Notes: generated by a model from the letters alone, not told the origin. Numbered from the stretch's first letter, positions 9,662 to 22,609 are shown. The stretch is DNA of 64,000 bases from Alloascoidea africana (GCA_030581615.1 JAKTTT010000009.1:248001-312000), one strand, 5' to 3'. A program made the numbers and translations.

Positions 9662-10759
9662 CTACTCTTTGCTTGATTTAGACTCTCCAGATTTGTCCTT
9701 GACCACAGTTTTTTGGTTTCCAAATTTTGTGTCAAAGCCTAGAGCATTGAAATACTTCAAGCTTTCCGGCTCACCAACAATAGCGCTTAGAGCCTCATAG
9801 TCGGTAATGAAAGTAGACAATTGGCTCGATACATTTTCGAGTCCAGATTGCTTTGGAACAGACTGGTTACCTTGCACTTCCTGTACCCCTTGGAACGCAA
9901 TCTTCGAGGAAACGTACAGTGGTAGGGTTTCAACCAAGCTCAGACGTGAAGTAGTAAATCTCTTTGATTCTGCAGAATCTTTGATCAACTCTTTGAGAGA
10001 GGGCAAAACTTCTTTAAGGCCATCCTTTGCTTGATCCAGATAAGTATTCAAAAAGTTTGTCAAAATTGGGATTTTGGTCTCGTAGTTGATATTCTTCCAC
10101 AATTTAACAGTTGTGCTGTAGGCAATCAGCTGGACAAGAGGATCTTTAGCAGCTTCTTCACCAGCATGATTCGACGCAAACTTTGTCTTTTCCAAAAACT
10201 TTGGATTGTAGTTTATCTTCTTTCCAGTCTTCGAAACGTGTAGATAAAAAAAAGAGTAGATTAACCTTAGAACGTTTGTATCAATGTTTTTTTTCAGTAT
10301 CTCATTGGTATAAACAGTTGTCAAAGCCCTGGGAAATTGTCCATATTTTTGAGCACTCTTCAAAAAAGCCTCGATATGCCTGCTCGATATATACTTTGGA
10401 GTGAGCTTGACACATTTAAATAGGTAGGATCGGCCCTTGTAGTACTCTTCAACTGAGCTTGAATTTGTAAAAATATCAGCGAGCACCTTCTGAGCAGGAT
10501 ACCCCTCATATCGTTTCGGCCCAATTATCTTGTCATTTTCGTCTCGGAGTTCTCTTGCGACTAAATCAGCAACGTTCTTTGGCCTATATACCAGTATTCG
10601 ATTTTGTCGTTTCATGGAATGGTATTCAAATAGGTCGTCAAGGGCCTTAAATGATGCTCCAGTGCTCAAGGTAGATGAGCACCGGTATATGTTACCGCAT
10701 GCTGGTTTCAGCAGCGTCCGCACGGTCAGATGGAAATTCGCTCGTCCTGTAACAAACAT
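9662..10759 (-). CDS. Unknown protein, predicted mitochondrial
   Basis: A 365-residue intact frame whose family I do not recognise. The N-terminus (MFVTGRANFHLTVRTLLK, then RCSSTLSTG near 27) is basic, hydroxylated and without acidic residues for the first ~40 positions, as in mitochondrial presequences. The rest is soluble and mainly helical in appearance, with the blocks YEGYPAQKVLADIF near 84, GRSYLFKCVKLTPKYISSRHIEAFLKSAQKYGQ near 110 and the LRLIYSFFYLHVSKTGKKINYNPK region near 164, which could be helical repeats of the kind found in organellar RNA or ribosome factors. No membrane segment. The C-terminus is Lys/Ser-rich. It lies tandem with GCD2 and the ferric reductase. The mitochondrial role is inference only. 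Confidence 0.75.
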   Translation of the reverse strand: MFVTGRANFHLTVRTLLKPACGNIYRCSSTLSTGASFKALDDLFEYHSMKRQNRILVYRPKNVADLVARELRDENDKIIGPKRYEGYPAQKVLADIFTNSSSVEEYYKGRSYLFKCVKLTPKYISSRHIEAFLKSAQKYGQFPRALTTVYTNEILKKNIDTNVLRLIYSFFYLHVSKTGKKINYNPKFLEKTKFASNHAGEEAAKDPLVQLIAYSTTVKLWKNINYETKIPILTNFLNTYLDQAKDGLKEVLPSLKELIKDSAESKRFTTSRLSLVETLPLYVSSKIAFQGVQEVQGNQSVPKQSGLENVSSQLSTFITDYEALSAIVGEPESLKYFNALGFDTKFGNQKTVVKDKSGESKSSKE

Positions 10760-11158
10760 CGGCCTCGTGAATTGATACTCAAAGTTTTGTGAGGTCGAGT
10801 TTTCAGAGGGTTTGGTCTGGTTTCAGAACTACACGCTTCATGGTATATCTGAGCACAGTAGATAACCATTGTGGAATGACCACACGCAAAGCGGATATGA
10901 TTGATCTGTATTTCCTGCTTATTGCCTTCCTCATCATTGAACAATTTGGGGGTAAAAGATATGATACGAGAATTCTAAATATAGGGGAAAACTTTCCTTA
11001 CCTATCTTGGGTTAAAACACAAATAAATAGCCTCTTTTAGAGGTTTTTGACTAGTGTATAGTCAAGAATACATTCAACATGAAAGCAAAATGGGTCATAA
11101 ATAAACTATGTGTGAAAAAATGAATCTATCGAATAACCTGAAAGAGACTAGTACTCTC
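10760..11158. other. Intergenic, tandem minus-strand genes
   Basis: A 399-base spacer holding the upstream region of the unknown mitochondrial gene and the ferric-reductase terminator. Short open frames here have no supporting features. Confidence 0.6.
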
Positions 11159-13354
11159 TTACCATGAAAATGCTTCTTCAAAGTAACCAATATTGCCTGT
11201 TGGATGGGAATCAATTTCGTGACAACAAGCCTTTCTAATGACATCCATCATGATTGGTGGACCACAAGCAACAACAGAAGAACTACCTTGAGATTCGGCA
11301 AAAAATGTCTTAATCTTTTGATGGAGATTTGGGAGCTCGTACTCAATAGTGCCACTTAGAGATGAATGAAGTTTGGCTCTTGTTTCCTTGTCAGAAGAAG
11401 CGTCATCACTGGACTTGCCATCCTTTCCATCCTCCCCATTATCCAATCCTTTCTCTTCTGTGACATCTGCAACGTAGGCTTCGGATTTCGTAAGTTCATT
11501 GGCCTTCAGGCTGGTGACAAAGAGTAGAATTCGCACTTTGCCCTCTGATTTCAGTCTGTTTAACTCGGTCGAAATTACTTTAAACTCTTCTTCTTCAGCA
11601 ACCGACCACAAAAGTGTAACATAAATGTCTTTCTTTGCCAGGTACTCGACATATGGCAAGACACCAGTGATTCCAATACCACCAGCGATCAATAATACAT
11701 TGTGGTACTTGTCTGCTGGAGCAAAAGACCCATAAGGACCTTCAACCACTAGGCTCAGAACAGCTTTAGTGTCGGGTTGTTTGGATATGTATTTTGCAAG
11801 CCTCTTTGTCATTCCCCCTCTCTTTTTTGAAATGAGCTTGAAACTTTCATCGCCAGTAGAGTTGATCACAGAGAGAGGATGGGATTCCCAAAAATTGAAC
11901 CTGGGAAGATAAATGTACACATATTGGCCCGGCTTTACTGTCCAATTGTAAGGAGTACTGACTTTAATCTCCATTAGATCGCAAGGAAGAAGTGAAATCT
12001 CGGCAGTTGTTCTATTTCCCTTTTGTGTGGAGCTTTTCCAGAAACGAACGTTAAAGAAGATTGCTCTTCCGTATCTCAATAACCAATCGAATGCCCACCA
12101 GGCAAAAGCTAGATAAATGGCTTGGTAGTATCCATGGGGCTCTGTATGGTAGTATGCTAACACAAGCGCTGGAAGAACAAGAATGACGTGCAAGATTCGG
12201 AATGTTTCATAGAGCAGATGTCTGATAATGGGCACAAAACAAGATAGGCCAAAAAGCGCAGTTGAAGCAATGCCAGCTTTCATGTACAGTTTATTGTAGT
12301 ATGAATTTGGTGGTGGCTTTCCATCCTTCATATGATCCAGATACTCTGTTGAGGCATGAACAATCATGATTAGAAAGCAAACTCTAGAAACCGCACGATG
12401 ATAAGCGTTGAACGTTGCAAATGACCAGCCTGTGACCCATTGAAGGATATTGTTTCTTGTTGCAAAAAGGACAACAATAGGGAGTTGAACTGTGCACATA
12501 ACCGCGCTTCTATCTGCGACATATCGGATTACCTGAGACCTCTTGTCTTTGTAAAGAGCATTTCCCTTTGCGTCAACTTGATATCCACAGGATAAGAACA
12601 GAATGTTCAAAACAACATAACCAAAAATGACCAAAGATTCAAACCTAGATGGAAGCGATATTGGAATTCCGTAAAAGTTGATCTTTTGAACGTGGTGGTA
12701 TCCGAAAAGCGAAGGCAAGGTTATATACTTTTGAATTACTTTCAAAAGAACATTCTTTTGTTTCGTAACAGAAGCTTTTTTCCCACTTGTAAGAAAAGTG
12801 GCTGCTCTCACGACTCCAGCTATTGCACAAATGATTACAAAGTAGCCAGTGGTCCAAGATCCCATCCATGATCCATAATCTCTGTTCTTGATTCTGACAT
12901 ACGCAGCGTGATACATTTTTTTATACTCCTTTCCATAGTCCAAGTTACTTCCATTGATATGTTTAACCTTTTTGAGATCGTTTGCGTTCACCACGGGTAC
13001 GCCGATAACATACTTTTCTCTTGCGGCTTCAAACGACAATCCTTCTTGTTTTGTGGGGTCCGCTGTTATATTAACGGATTTGCAGATTTTTCCCATCATG
13101 TATAGCCAACCCTCGGCCTTTTTGCTATCAGAAAACCCCTCCAAATGATCCTCAACACATTTGGTCTTGGATCCAAGATAATTCTTATCTTTACACAGAC
13201 ACTTGGTACTGTTTGCCAGACAACTATTGAAAGCATATTTCCCTACTCGCCGACAAGCTTCACCAACCATTACCTGCTTGCTGAGCATTGCATTAACTTC
13301 TGTTGCAAACAGAACGAGAGCCATAATGGCGAAAAAAGTACGTTTCAGCATCAT
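11159..13354 (-). CDS. Ferric/cupric reductase, FRE family
   Basis: A 731-residue plasma-membrane metalloreductase of the ferric reductase/NADPH-oxidase superfamily that reduces extracellular Fe3+ or Cu2+ with cytosolic NADPH. Residues 1-22 are a signal peptide. A Cys-rich extracellular domain (about 33-70, six Cys) follows, then membrane helices between about 165 and 430. Two pairs of heme-ligand His are visible, each with 13 residues between them: in AYHRAVSR...IVHA and in RILHVILV...YYHTE, as the family requires. The FAD-binding motif is HPLSVIN (usually HPFS/HPFT), the NADPH-binding loops are GGIGITGVLPY and the CGPP motif, and the C-terminus ends in FEEAFSW. An acidic Gly/Asp/Ser/Lys insert near 645-670 is specific to this protein. 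I cannot tell which FRE paralogue it matches. Confidence 0.93.
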   Translation of the reverse strand: MMLKRTFFAIMALVLFATEVNAMLSKQVMVGEACRRVGKYAFNSCLANSTKCLCKDKNYLGSKTKCVEDHLEGFSDSKKAEGWLYMMGKICKSVNITADPTKQEGLSFEAAREKYVIGVPVVNANDLKKVKHINGSNLDYGKEYKKMYHAAYVRIKNRDYGSWMGSWTTGYFVIICAIAGVVRAATFLTSGKKASVTKQKNVLLKVIQKYITLPSLFGYHHVQKINFYGIPISLPSRFESLVIFGYVVLNILFLSCGYQVDAKGNALYKDKRSQVIRYVADRSAVMCTVQLPIVVLFATRNNILQWVTGWSFATFNAYHRAVSRVCFLIMIVHASTEYLDHMKDGKPPPNSYYNKLYMKAGIASTALFGLSCFVPIIRHLLYETFRILHVILVLPALVLAYYHTEPHGYYQAIYLAFAWWAFDWLLRYGRAIFFNVRFWKSSTQKGNRTTAEISLLPCDLMEIKVSTPYNWTVKPGQYVYIYLPRFNFWESHPLSVINSTGDESFKLISKKRGGMTKRLAKYISKQPDTKAVLSLVVEGPYGSFAPADKYHNVLLIAGGIGITGVLPYVEYLAKKDIYVTLLWSVAEEEEFKVISTELNRLKSEGKVRILLFVTSLKANELTKSEAYVADVTEEKGLDNGEDGKDGKSSDDASSDKETRAKLHSSLSGTIEYELPNLHQKIKTFFAESQGSSSVVACGPPIMMDVIRKACCHEIDSHPTGNIGYFEEAFSW

Positions 13355-16300
13355 TTTGGAAAGAAAATGACTTGCTTAGGTTTGGTTGAAGAAGCAAAAA
13401 AATCTTTTCCTTCAGGATGGGATCCAGGGCTTTAAAAGAACTCTTAGGTCTCAGGGGTCCCTTCTCAAAGGAGATCAATAAACTTCTTTGCGGTAGTGCC
13501 ACTTGTGCACGATTTTGCCTTGAATACCTTAATGTTTTTTCTTTTTTTCTTATATTTTATACTTCTAAAGTATATATGATCTTTGAGCTAAGAGCGAAGA
13601 ACGCTAGTTTTACCTCTGACAGCGGATTTTTATTTGGTATAGAGTTTGACTGGCTTATTTTCCCGTGGCCGTTTACCAGCCCTCAGTCCTACTAGTATGC
13701 ACAACTAGGCCCTGTGGAACATTATTTGAAGCAGGTTAAATGTATAAATCCCTTGAAACCAACAAGATTCAAGCCTATTACAGTCCTGTTTTTGTCATTT
13801 AATTAACTAATTCACAGTAATGGAGCGGAACACCCGTTATGAGGACTTCCAGCTTACTGATCATTGAAGATATCCCTATCAATCTCGACCTTTTCTTTTC
13901 AATACAGGGTTGTTACTTATCAGTTGTCCAAAGTGATTTTGATCTTCCTAGTTTAGATTATTTATGATTTTTAAAGAAAATAGCTTCAGTTTTTCTATAG
14001 TAGAATTGATGTGGATCAACAAAGAAATCAATAGCCATAGACGTATTGTCAGAGAGAAGAAGCAAGGCACCAGAGCAGAGTTGTGACAAAGTCTCGGATG
14101 GATCGATCGATCGATCAATCTGATAATCAGTAATCATGATTTATGCGCTATTTCGCATACCGTGCTCTAACTGCAACCTCGCGGTCTAACTTTGGCATGC
14201 ACGAAGCATATTACTACTGTAAAAAGAATTTAACGTGCATGTAGAGGAGCCAGAGATTTTAAACATTTTACCACACCAACTTTATCCCAACTCATCCCTA
14301 AAATTCAAAAATAAGATGCTGCGAACAATGGCACTGCTCGTAATTTTCGCTTGTAACAACGATCAAAATTACTCCATCTGTTGTAGTCCTGGATCTCGAT
14401 ACCTCCACCGATTTCTAAAGAATTTAGTGTCTTCTGCTTCTTAAAGACGTAGAGATAAGGAGACGATAGATAGTTGCTTAACGTTCTCTAGAACAATAGA
14501 TTAGACTATCCCAACAAAAATACAAGAAAGCAGTAATGCTTTGTGATTTTAGCAAGGAACCTGCAGAACATTTTATAAATTGCTAATCTACAAGTTCAAT
14601 AAATGAAGAATCTTTAGGATAATATAAACATAATGTGTGTGTGCCTTTTGTACTATACGAATTAGTGTATGCAGCATGGAACCTTTAAACACCTTTTGCG
14701 CCAGCTAATTTCTAATAGAAAGAAATGGGTAATTCCAACTTTAACAAGTTTTAAAAAACTTGGTGTTAACATGACTGATTCTTACATAAAGAGAACATTT
14801 TTAAGGGAATGTGGCAAGGATCAGATTGTATCAGTATTAGACATTGGTTTGGCTGAAAATTTTATATCGGCAAACTTGAGCTTCAAATCGCCTCATTCTA
14901 TTAATCTGTTATGCAAGAAAAGGCCATCTGAATCATGAAAATTTATTGACGTATCTTGACAGTTGTTGGTACAAACCCACTATGAACCAATCCTTTGCAC
15001 TTATCGTTTAGCTAAAAATGCTAAGTTTTTTTAACATGATTAGACTGGTAAAGCTAGTCAATAGTATCATCGCTGTAATGATTTGTAATTAGATTTTGGT
15101 TAAAATACTATGATTTTGTCAACTTGGTGAAGCATGGTATGTATGCGTTAGCGATAGTATGTTTTGGCAGCACTGGCAATTTCTTGATTATCAATTATGG
15201 CTCTAACGGGAGGGTGACTAGCTTATTCAAGTAACGGTAAATATTTCCCTATCAACGTTAGTAAGCTTTAGACAATCAAACTAGAAGGTCTTGAATGCCT
15301 CTGCAAGTTCCCGATTCCAACAGCATTGCCAATATACCCCTGAGAAGCCATTTTCAAATTCATTTTATGCTTTATCCGCCAAATAACGATTAGTGATTTG
15401 AAAATGCTGATTTATAATTTGATATCTGCATTTCAAATAGTGTTGAATGGGCTGGTCCAGAATTGCCCAGCGCTATTAACACCTAGTCTATATTAATCCA
15501 CTAGATAATCTGGTACTTTAACAATGAGTTATCTTTATGGACTAGAATTGTGGCGCAAGCCAAGCTGAAAATCTACTCCCGAGGGGAAAGTTTTTGTCTC
15601 TTGGCAAAACTATTTTGTTCAAAAAGTCAAAAATGGCAGATCAACAATTTCCAAAAATTGACTTCTTGAAGCAATGTTGGAACTTTTGAAGATACTCTAG
15701 GTTGTAGTAAAATTGTCTAAATTCCATTATCTTGTGAAAACGATCAATTTCCTTTCAAAACATAATTAGGATTGTCAAAGAATTAAAATACGGACCAATG
15801 ATTTGGAGTACAATATTCTCTACTTAGAAGGGCTGTAGTCGGCATTCAGATACAGGATTTGAGACAAGCAATTCTTTCTCCAACATATCTTAAGATGATC
15901 TGTGCTTCACAGATTCTATAACAGAGAGGGAAAGTATATAATTATTCTATAGTTATTGGGTTCTTAAATGAATCTGATCTGAATAATTGTACCCCACGTA
16001 CAGAAATTACGCATTTTGGGGAAAAACGGTTCTCTACCTCCATACCAAGAAAACTTTGACTGTGACAAGCTTAATTCCAAGAGGCATCTCAACGTTCTTT
16101 GGGGATTTGTTCGTAAGCAAACAAATTTATGCGGATTTTCAATGCAAGGACAAATTACAAATTGTTCGCTTAAAATGGTTTCTCCATCTTTTGTTTTAGA
16201 TGAACCAGCTAAACAACGTGAAAACAAATTCAAGCGCGAATGATCGAATTAAACTGAGAATTATAAGTTTCTAGTCAGCTTTGACTCACAAAGTAATTGG

Positions 16301-17618
16301 TAATTCCGGCACTTGATCTCAAAACTAAAAGTGGTGAAGATCATGAAGTATTGACAGCAAAAAATGCTATCAGTTGTGTCTACACTTGGATAGAAAGCCC
16401 TCATTATGCTTTCCTACATCATTTCAGAAATATTACTCTTCACCTTGGGTTCCAAGAAAGAACAATACTTTTAAATGCATCTGATTTGGCGATTTTTAAA
16501 TTGTATCAAAACCGTCAAGTGCTCAAGGTTAATAGACCCTAGGATTGTTCGTTTCACGATTCTTATTTAACTCTTCCTACACCACAATTGCTCAACCTAG
16601 AAACTCGGGTGTATAAGCAAATCTGATACTGTCTCGGAATTTCAAATAAACCAGATACAGTCCACTACAAGCCTTACATTTACAACGACTAGCTTCATGA
16701 AGATTTATACAGAAGAAAATAAAGAATGACTGCCATACAGGGCACAAGCCTGGTAGTAATTAGGGAGTATGGAGGCGAGCATTTTGCCACACACTTAGAA
16801 AGTCTTATAGGACCAGTGAATGGAATGACGCATCCAAAGACAAGGGAAACAAATCTTATTCTTCGAGAGTTACTTAATCATGGAGCCGGAACAACCTGTG
16901 GTGAATCTTGGGACGGATAAACAAATTAATTAATTAAGAGCCGTTCCTTCTTACCATCTGTGCTTGACGAACTTAATATTCCGGAAAAGAAAGAAGGAAT
17001 TATTGAGACAAGAAGTTGCTCCTAATGGTTCTGAGGATAACTCAATAGGGACTGGATCAAGGCAAAAAGCAAGCGAGAAAAAGGCACTCTTTTCGATATG
17101 TTCAGCCAGTCCATTATCCCGAATCACTTACTTGCAAAGCCCTAACGATTATTTCGCTCACTTGTTATCTATTTTGTCCTAGCCCTGACTCCTAGTGGCT
17201 GGTCAGGATGGAGGACCATCGACCGAACCCTCGCCTTTAAAACTTAATCTTGTTTCGACGGGAACAACCGGTTCGCTACAGGAAACTAAATCTGAGCGAA
17301 AACAAAGTCTACTTTTAAAAGAGATGAAACAATCGTCACCACAAGACGCGACAGAAGAATCATCTAACCAAAACTACAAACGCAAAAGAGAAAGGAAAGG
17401 CCTTTGCTTCTTTTTTCCCCCTAGGAAGGATGATGGAGAGGAGAAGAGCGAGCGATGGCATTCGCCGAAAACCCAGACACCCCTTGGAGACGGTTAACGC
17501 CGCTATGAGCGATAAATCCAAACGCTCAGCCTGGGAAAACCTCTCTTGCCATCGTTCTTTTTCTTTTCGTCCTGACTCATTCACTTTAACACAGGTAATG
17601 TCTTCCTGAGGTCTGCAA
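13355..17618. other. AT-rich 4.3-kb gap between FRE and the ABC transporter
   Basis: No gene that I can support. Short frames of 70-100 codons at 14669-14938, 15964-16233, 16297-16542, 16726-16920 and 17195-17497 have no recognisable domain and could be decayed genes or chance. A (GATC)n-like run sits at 14100-14117. The region probably contains the upstream control regions of both flanking genes. Confidence 0.5.
14118..14126 (+). promoter_or_regulatory. GATA-type element upstream of FRE
   Basis: ATCTGATAA matches the consensus bound by fungal iron-repressive GATA factors (Fep1/Sfu1/Sre family) and lies about 760 bases upstream of the ferric-reductase ATG. A single 9-base match in AT-rich DNA is weak; the link rests on the function of the neighbouring gene. 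Confidence 0.3.
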
Positions 17619-20600
17619 ATGCTTACAACTGGTACATCAGATTTTACTGCCAATAAATCCTGCCCAGTTTGGATCTCGGACGATTTTTCCCAGTGCTTCC
17701 AAGAACGGTAAGTGAACGGTCCCGTTCTTGCTTGTTTGGCCTAACCAGAGCCGTTTCTAACGCCGCGTTCTCATGATATAGGTACTTGAAGACCGTTTTT
17801 CCTCTTTTTATATTATCCTGCTCTTTTCTGTTTCTGATTTTCCAGCTTTTCGCCTTCTTCAAACAACATCGAGGTACTGCTGATGACTGTGGAAGCCACA
17901 CATGCACTACACCGTTGCTCAAACCAGATTTTCAACATGAAGATAGTCGCGTGAGAGAAGTTCTTGTTTGTGAGCCTGGCTATGGATCTACTGATTCAAC
18001 TAAGGTCCCCAGCCCAGAAGAAATTAAAAAGTCACACTTTGACTTTGCGAACATGCATGCTAAGCAAGCCAGTGATGAAGCACGTTTTCGCCTAACTTTC
18101 CGGTCAAGCAGAGACCGCCTCTTGTTAACTTTCGAGCTGCTACTACTGATTGTTCAAACCACGTACACTATTGTTCTACATCACGGGACTGATTACAGTC
18201 GTTGGGCTTCGAAACTTAATCTACCTTGGTGTGGGCTTTGGGCATATCTGTTGGGGTTGTGTGCAGCACGAGTATTCAAATCCAGACCAATTCTTGATAA
18301 TGAGAAATTCCCATCTTTGTACACACACTCAACCTGGATATACGCATCGATATGGCCAGTTTCTGTGATACTTTTCAGATCTTCACTATTGAATTCCAAG
18401 CCCTCTTTTGGATATTACTATAGCGTCAACTTTGTTGTGGTAACGGCTCTTCTCTTCATAAGCTGTACGGTTGAGGTTGGCGATAAGCCCAACAAACAGT
18501 TTAAAAGACCAAATTTAGTGCCATGCCCTGAGCCAAACAGCTCAATATTTTCCCAAATAATGTTCAGCTTTGTGGGGCCATTGCTAAAGCAGGGGTATAA
18601 AAACCCACTTACAACGAAGGATATTTGGGATACGACATATGAAGATCAGCCACTTACTATTTTGAAGAGCTTCAACAATCTCCCAGATTCCTATTCGTTG
18701 ATTAAAAGACTCGTTTTATTTTTTTATCCAAGTCTACTGGCCCAGACATTTTGGTCTGTGGTGAAGACAGCATTTGACTTTGCACCTGCATTTATTCTTA
18801 AAAAATTACTTGAATATATCCAAAATCCTTCTAAATACCCGGAAAATGTTAGCTGGATTCTTATAGGCCTGATGCTAGCATCCACAATTATTGGATCTAT
18901 TGCTGGGGGTCAATTAAGCTTTGTTGGTCGCCGGCTTTCCATGCATATGAGGGCTGTTCTCATTTCCGAGATTTATACCAAGGCATTGAAAACCAAAACA
19001 ATCAACACATTGAAATCAAAAGACAAAAGCACAACAAGTTTGAAAAGTTCTGGTTTAAGGACCCGAGCCAAGACAAAAGCAAACACAAACGACAATGGAG
19101 CTCCTAACATTGGCATGATAATAAATCTCATGTCAGCGGATGGTTATGCAATTGCTAATATGGCAGCAAACTTCTTTTTGTTCATTACCAGTTTTTTGAA
19201 AGCGATAATAGCCGTGGCACTGTTATACAATTTGCTCGGATGGAGTGCAATTGTTGGTACGGTTTCGTTGATTATGCTGATGCCATTTGAGTTTTTCTCA
19301 TTCCGTCAGGTTAGTCGGGCTCAAGTCAATGCGATGAAGTATTTTGACAAACGGTTACAGGCGATAAACGAATTACTTCAATCTATTAGAATAATCAAGT
19401 ATTTTGCTTGGGAGGACAAGTTTGAATCCAAAGTTATGAAAATTCGAGAAGATGAAGTATCTGCTATGAGGTGGGTTTGCGTTAAGCTTCTCCCTGTGAT
19501 CTTCCTTATGGCAATGTCAAGCACAACTGTAACTTTTGTTTCGTTTGGATGTTTTATCTTTCTTGCAAAACAGAACCTTACCACTCCAATTGCATTTACC
19601 GCTTTAGCTCTTTTCAACCTGTTGCAGGATCCATTGATGGAGATATCCGGAATGATGTCACAAATTGTTCAGTGCAATGTGTCACTCGATCGTGTGGAAG
19701 CATATTTGAAGGAGCCAGAAACAGAAAAGTTTAGACAGCTGAGTTCTTCAACTGTCGGGAACGGGCCTGTAGTTGGATTTCGAAATGCCTCATTCGCTTG
19801 GGATTATAAAGACGAGAACAGTTTCAAGCTACAGAACTTGAGTGTTGAATTTAAACTTGATCAATTAAATGTGGTAACTGGCCCAACGGGCTGTGGCAAA
19901 ACATCTCTGTTGATGGCACTGTTGGGCGAAATGGACCATCTTGGAGGATCTGTTCACTTGCCTGGGGCTTTGCCGCTAGAGGAGATCGAGGTAGACAAAT
20001 CAACTGGACTGAAAGAGTCTGTTGCATATTGTGCACAATCAGCCTGGTTGTTAAATGACACTATTCGAAACAACATTTTGTTTGGTTCATCGTGGGATGA
20101 GTCCAGATACGCTGCAGTTATCAAGGCTTGTGCACTGGCACGAGACCTTGAGATTTTAGAAGCTGGTGATCAAACAGAAATTGGCGAGAAAGGTATTGTT
20201 TTGTCGGGTGGACAAAAGCAGCGCGTGTCTCTTGCCAGAGCTCTGTATTCTTCGGCGAGGTATCTTTTGCTTGATGATTGTTTGAGTGCGGTTGATTCCC
20301 ATACATCCAAATGGGTGTATAACGAGGCCATAACTGGTCCTCTTACCAAAGGGCGAACCGTTATTCTTGTGACCCATAACATTGCACTAGGAGTTAAGAA
20401 AGCTGGATGGATGGTTCTTCTGGACAATGGCTGTGTGACTACACAAGGAGCACCTGTAGATTTGGTCAAGAAGCGATTACTAGGAGCTGATCTTGATTAT
20501 GATCTTTGCGCACTTACCAACGGTACAGATATGCACCGAGAAGAACAAGATACCGATTCTGAGAATGTTGTATTGGAAAACGAGACAGAGGAAGAACGGG

Positions 20601-22609
20601 AAACTCTGAAGAAGAAAGGGAGGTTGATTAGAGAAGAGTTGAAGAATGAGGGACATGTGTCTATGGAAGTGTACAAAATGTACATTAGTAGTTTCAAATC
20701 ATGGACCTACCTCGCGATCATAATTTTTTTGTTGATTGGGTCTCAATTTACAACGTTTATGTCCAGTTGGTGGGTCCGAGAATGGGCAGCCAGATCTGAA
20801 CAGACTCATTTGGGCAATGATGCAATGAGCGTTTCGACTCTGTCTTTGAATGCCATATCTCCTGCGTTTGTAAGCAATTGGAGATCTTGGGAAGTCCACT
20901 CTTTTGCGTCATCGCCTTCTGAGAACAAGACAGTCCACAGCCATACCTACTACATGGCAATCTATACTTTTATCGGTATTTTAAACTGTCTTGTTCTAAG
21001 TACCAGGTCATTATACCTTTCTTTTGCTGCTCTTGACACTTCCAACATTTTGTTCAAGAAAATGTTGAAAAAGATTCTTCGGGCCAAAGTCCGTTTTTTC
21101 GACTGTACGCCAGTGGGACGTATAGTTAGTCGGTTTTCTCAAGACGTTACAGCAATTGACCGAACCGTTGCACAAGTGTTGGACCGAGTGTTTGGAGCGT
21201 TCTTAAGTTGTTTGACAACGTTGATTCTTATTGCGTGTATTACTCCGCAATTTCTACTAATTGCCATTTTCATCATTGGGCTTTATTATCTCGTAGCATC
21301 CTATTACATTGTTACATCAAGAGACCTCAAGCGGCTTAATTCGATAACAAGAAGCCCGATTTTTCAACATTTCGGTGAAACTTTGGCGGGGATGGCAACG
21401 ATCAGGGCATACGGCGATGAAAGACGCTTTTTAAGAGGCAACATTTCAAGAATTGATACAAACAGTAGAACCTATTTCTACTTGATTTTGACAAACCGAT
21501 GGCTTTCGATCCGCATAAACTTTATCGGCGCTTTTGTCGTGTTTTTCTCAGGTGCACTTATTCTACTGAATAGGGGTCAGATTGATGCTGGACTTGCGGG
21601 TATTTCCCTCACATATGCGATTTCTTTTAGTGGATCTGCCTTCAGAGTCGTCAATTTGCTTGCAAGTTTGGAAATGACGATGAACTCTGTTGAGCGTGTT
21701 TTTGAATATCTAAAGATTGAAGAGGAACCCGGTTACAAATCTGAAGCAATTACACCACGACAACAAGTACCATCCAATTGGCCTGAGAAAGGAGCGATAT
21801 CTGTAAATGGACTTTGCTTGAGATATTCACCTGAACTTCAACAGGTTATTCGGGATGTCTCTTTTGATGTTGCTCCAAACGCCAAGGTTGGGGTTGTGGG
21901 GAGAACCGGGGCCGGTAAATCGACGATTATATCTGCGTTTTTCCGGTTTTTGGAGCCGGAATTGGGGACCATAGAGATTGACGGAGTAGATATTACCAAG
22001 ATTGGATTGAAAGAGCTTCGACAAGCAATTACAGTAATCCCACAGGATCCGACTTTGTTTAACGGTTCAATCAGATCAAATCTTGATCCTTTCAACCAGT
22101 ACTCTGATTCAGCAATGTTTGAGGCGCTTAAAAGAGTAAATTTGATAGAAGAGGTTCCAGAGGAAGCTGATAGAACTGGTGCTAGAAACAATGGGAATCG
22201 AAGTCAATTTCTCGATTTGGGGAATTTGATTTCCGATAGTGGGATGAATCTTTCTCAAGGTCAACGACAATTACTTTGTCTTGCGCGGTCTTTGCTACGG
22301 GCACCCAAGATTATCATGTTGGATGAGGCCACTGCATCGATTGACTACGAAACAGATACCAAAATCCAAAAGGCAATTAGAAATGAATTTTCTACAAGTA
22401 CAATTCTTACAATTGCACATCGACTTCAATCAATTATTGATTATGATAAGATTTTGGTATTGGATGGTGGTAAAGTTGCAGAATATGCCAATCCGTTTGA
22501 ACTTATTTCGAGCAAAAAATCGCTTTTCAGAAGTATGTGTGAACAAAGTGGTGAATTTGAAAGTCTTTTTGAATGTGCTCAGCATTCTTACAAGACGAAG
22601 AATACATAG
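17619..22609 (+). CDS. YBT1: ABCC (MRP-type) vacuolar transporter, two exons
   Basis: A full-length ABCC transporter of 1638 residues, most like the Ybt1/Vmr1/Nft1 group of vacuolar organic-anion pumps. The long frame has no ATG before residue 121. I place exon 1 at 17619-17707 and the intron at 17708-17781 (GTAAGT donor, CTAAC at 17757, ATAG acceptor); the join restores Arg30 and gives a start MLTTGTSDF followed by CPVWISDDFSQCF, the kind of luminal N-terminus seen in this group. TMD0 spans about residues 30-270. NBD1 has Walker A GPTGCGKT near 730, signature LSGGQKQR near 836 and Walker B LLLDDCLSAVD near 859. NBD2 has GRTGAGKST near 1403, signature LSQGQRQ near 1520 and IIMLDEATASID near 1540. 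A charged linker lies between NBD1 and TMD2. The exact orthologue within the group is uncertain. Confidence 0.9.

Noticed and set aside
13355-17618. tRNA or transposase in the 4.3-kb gap
   Set aside because: I looked for a GGTTCGANTCC-type B box and for the QPLD/DGH motifs seen at 48 and 53 kb and found neither.
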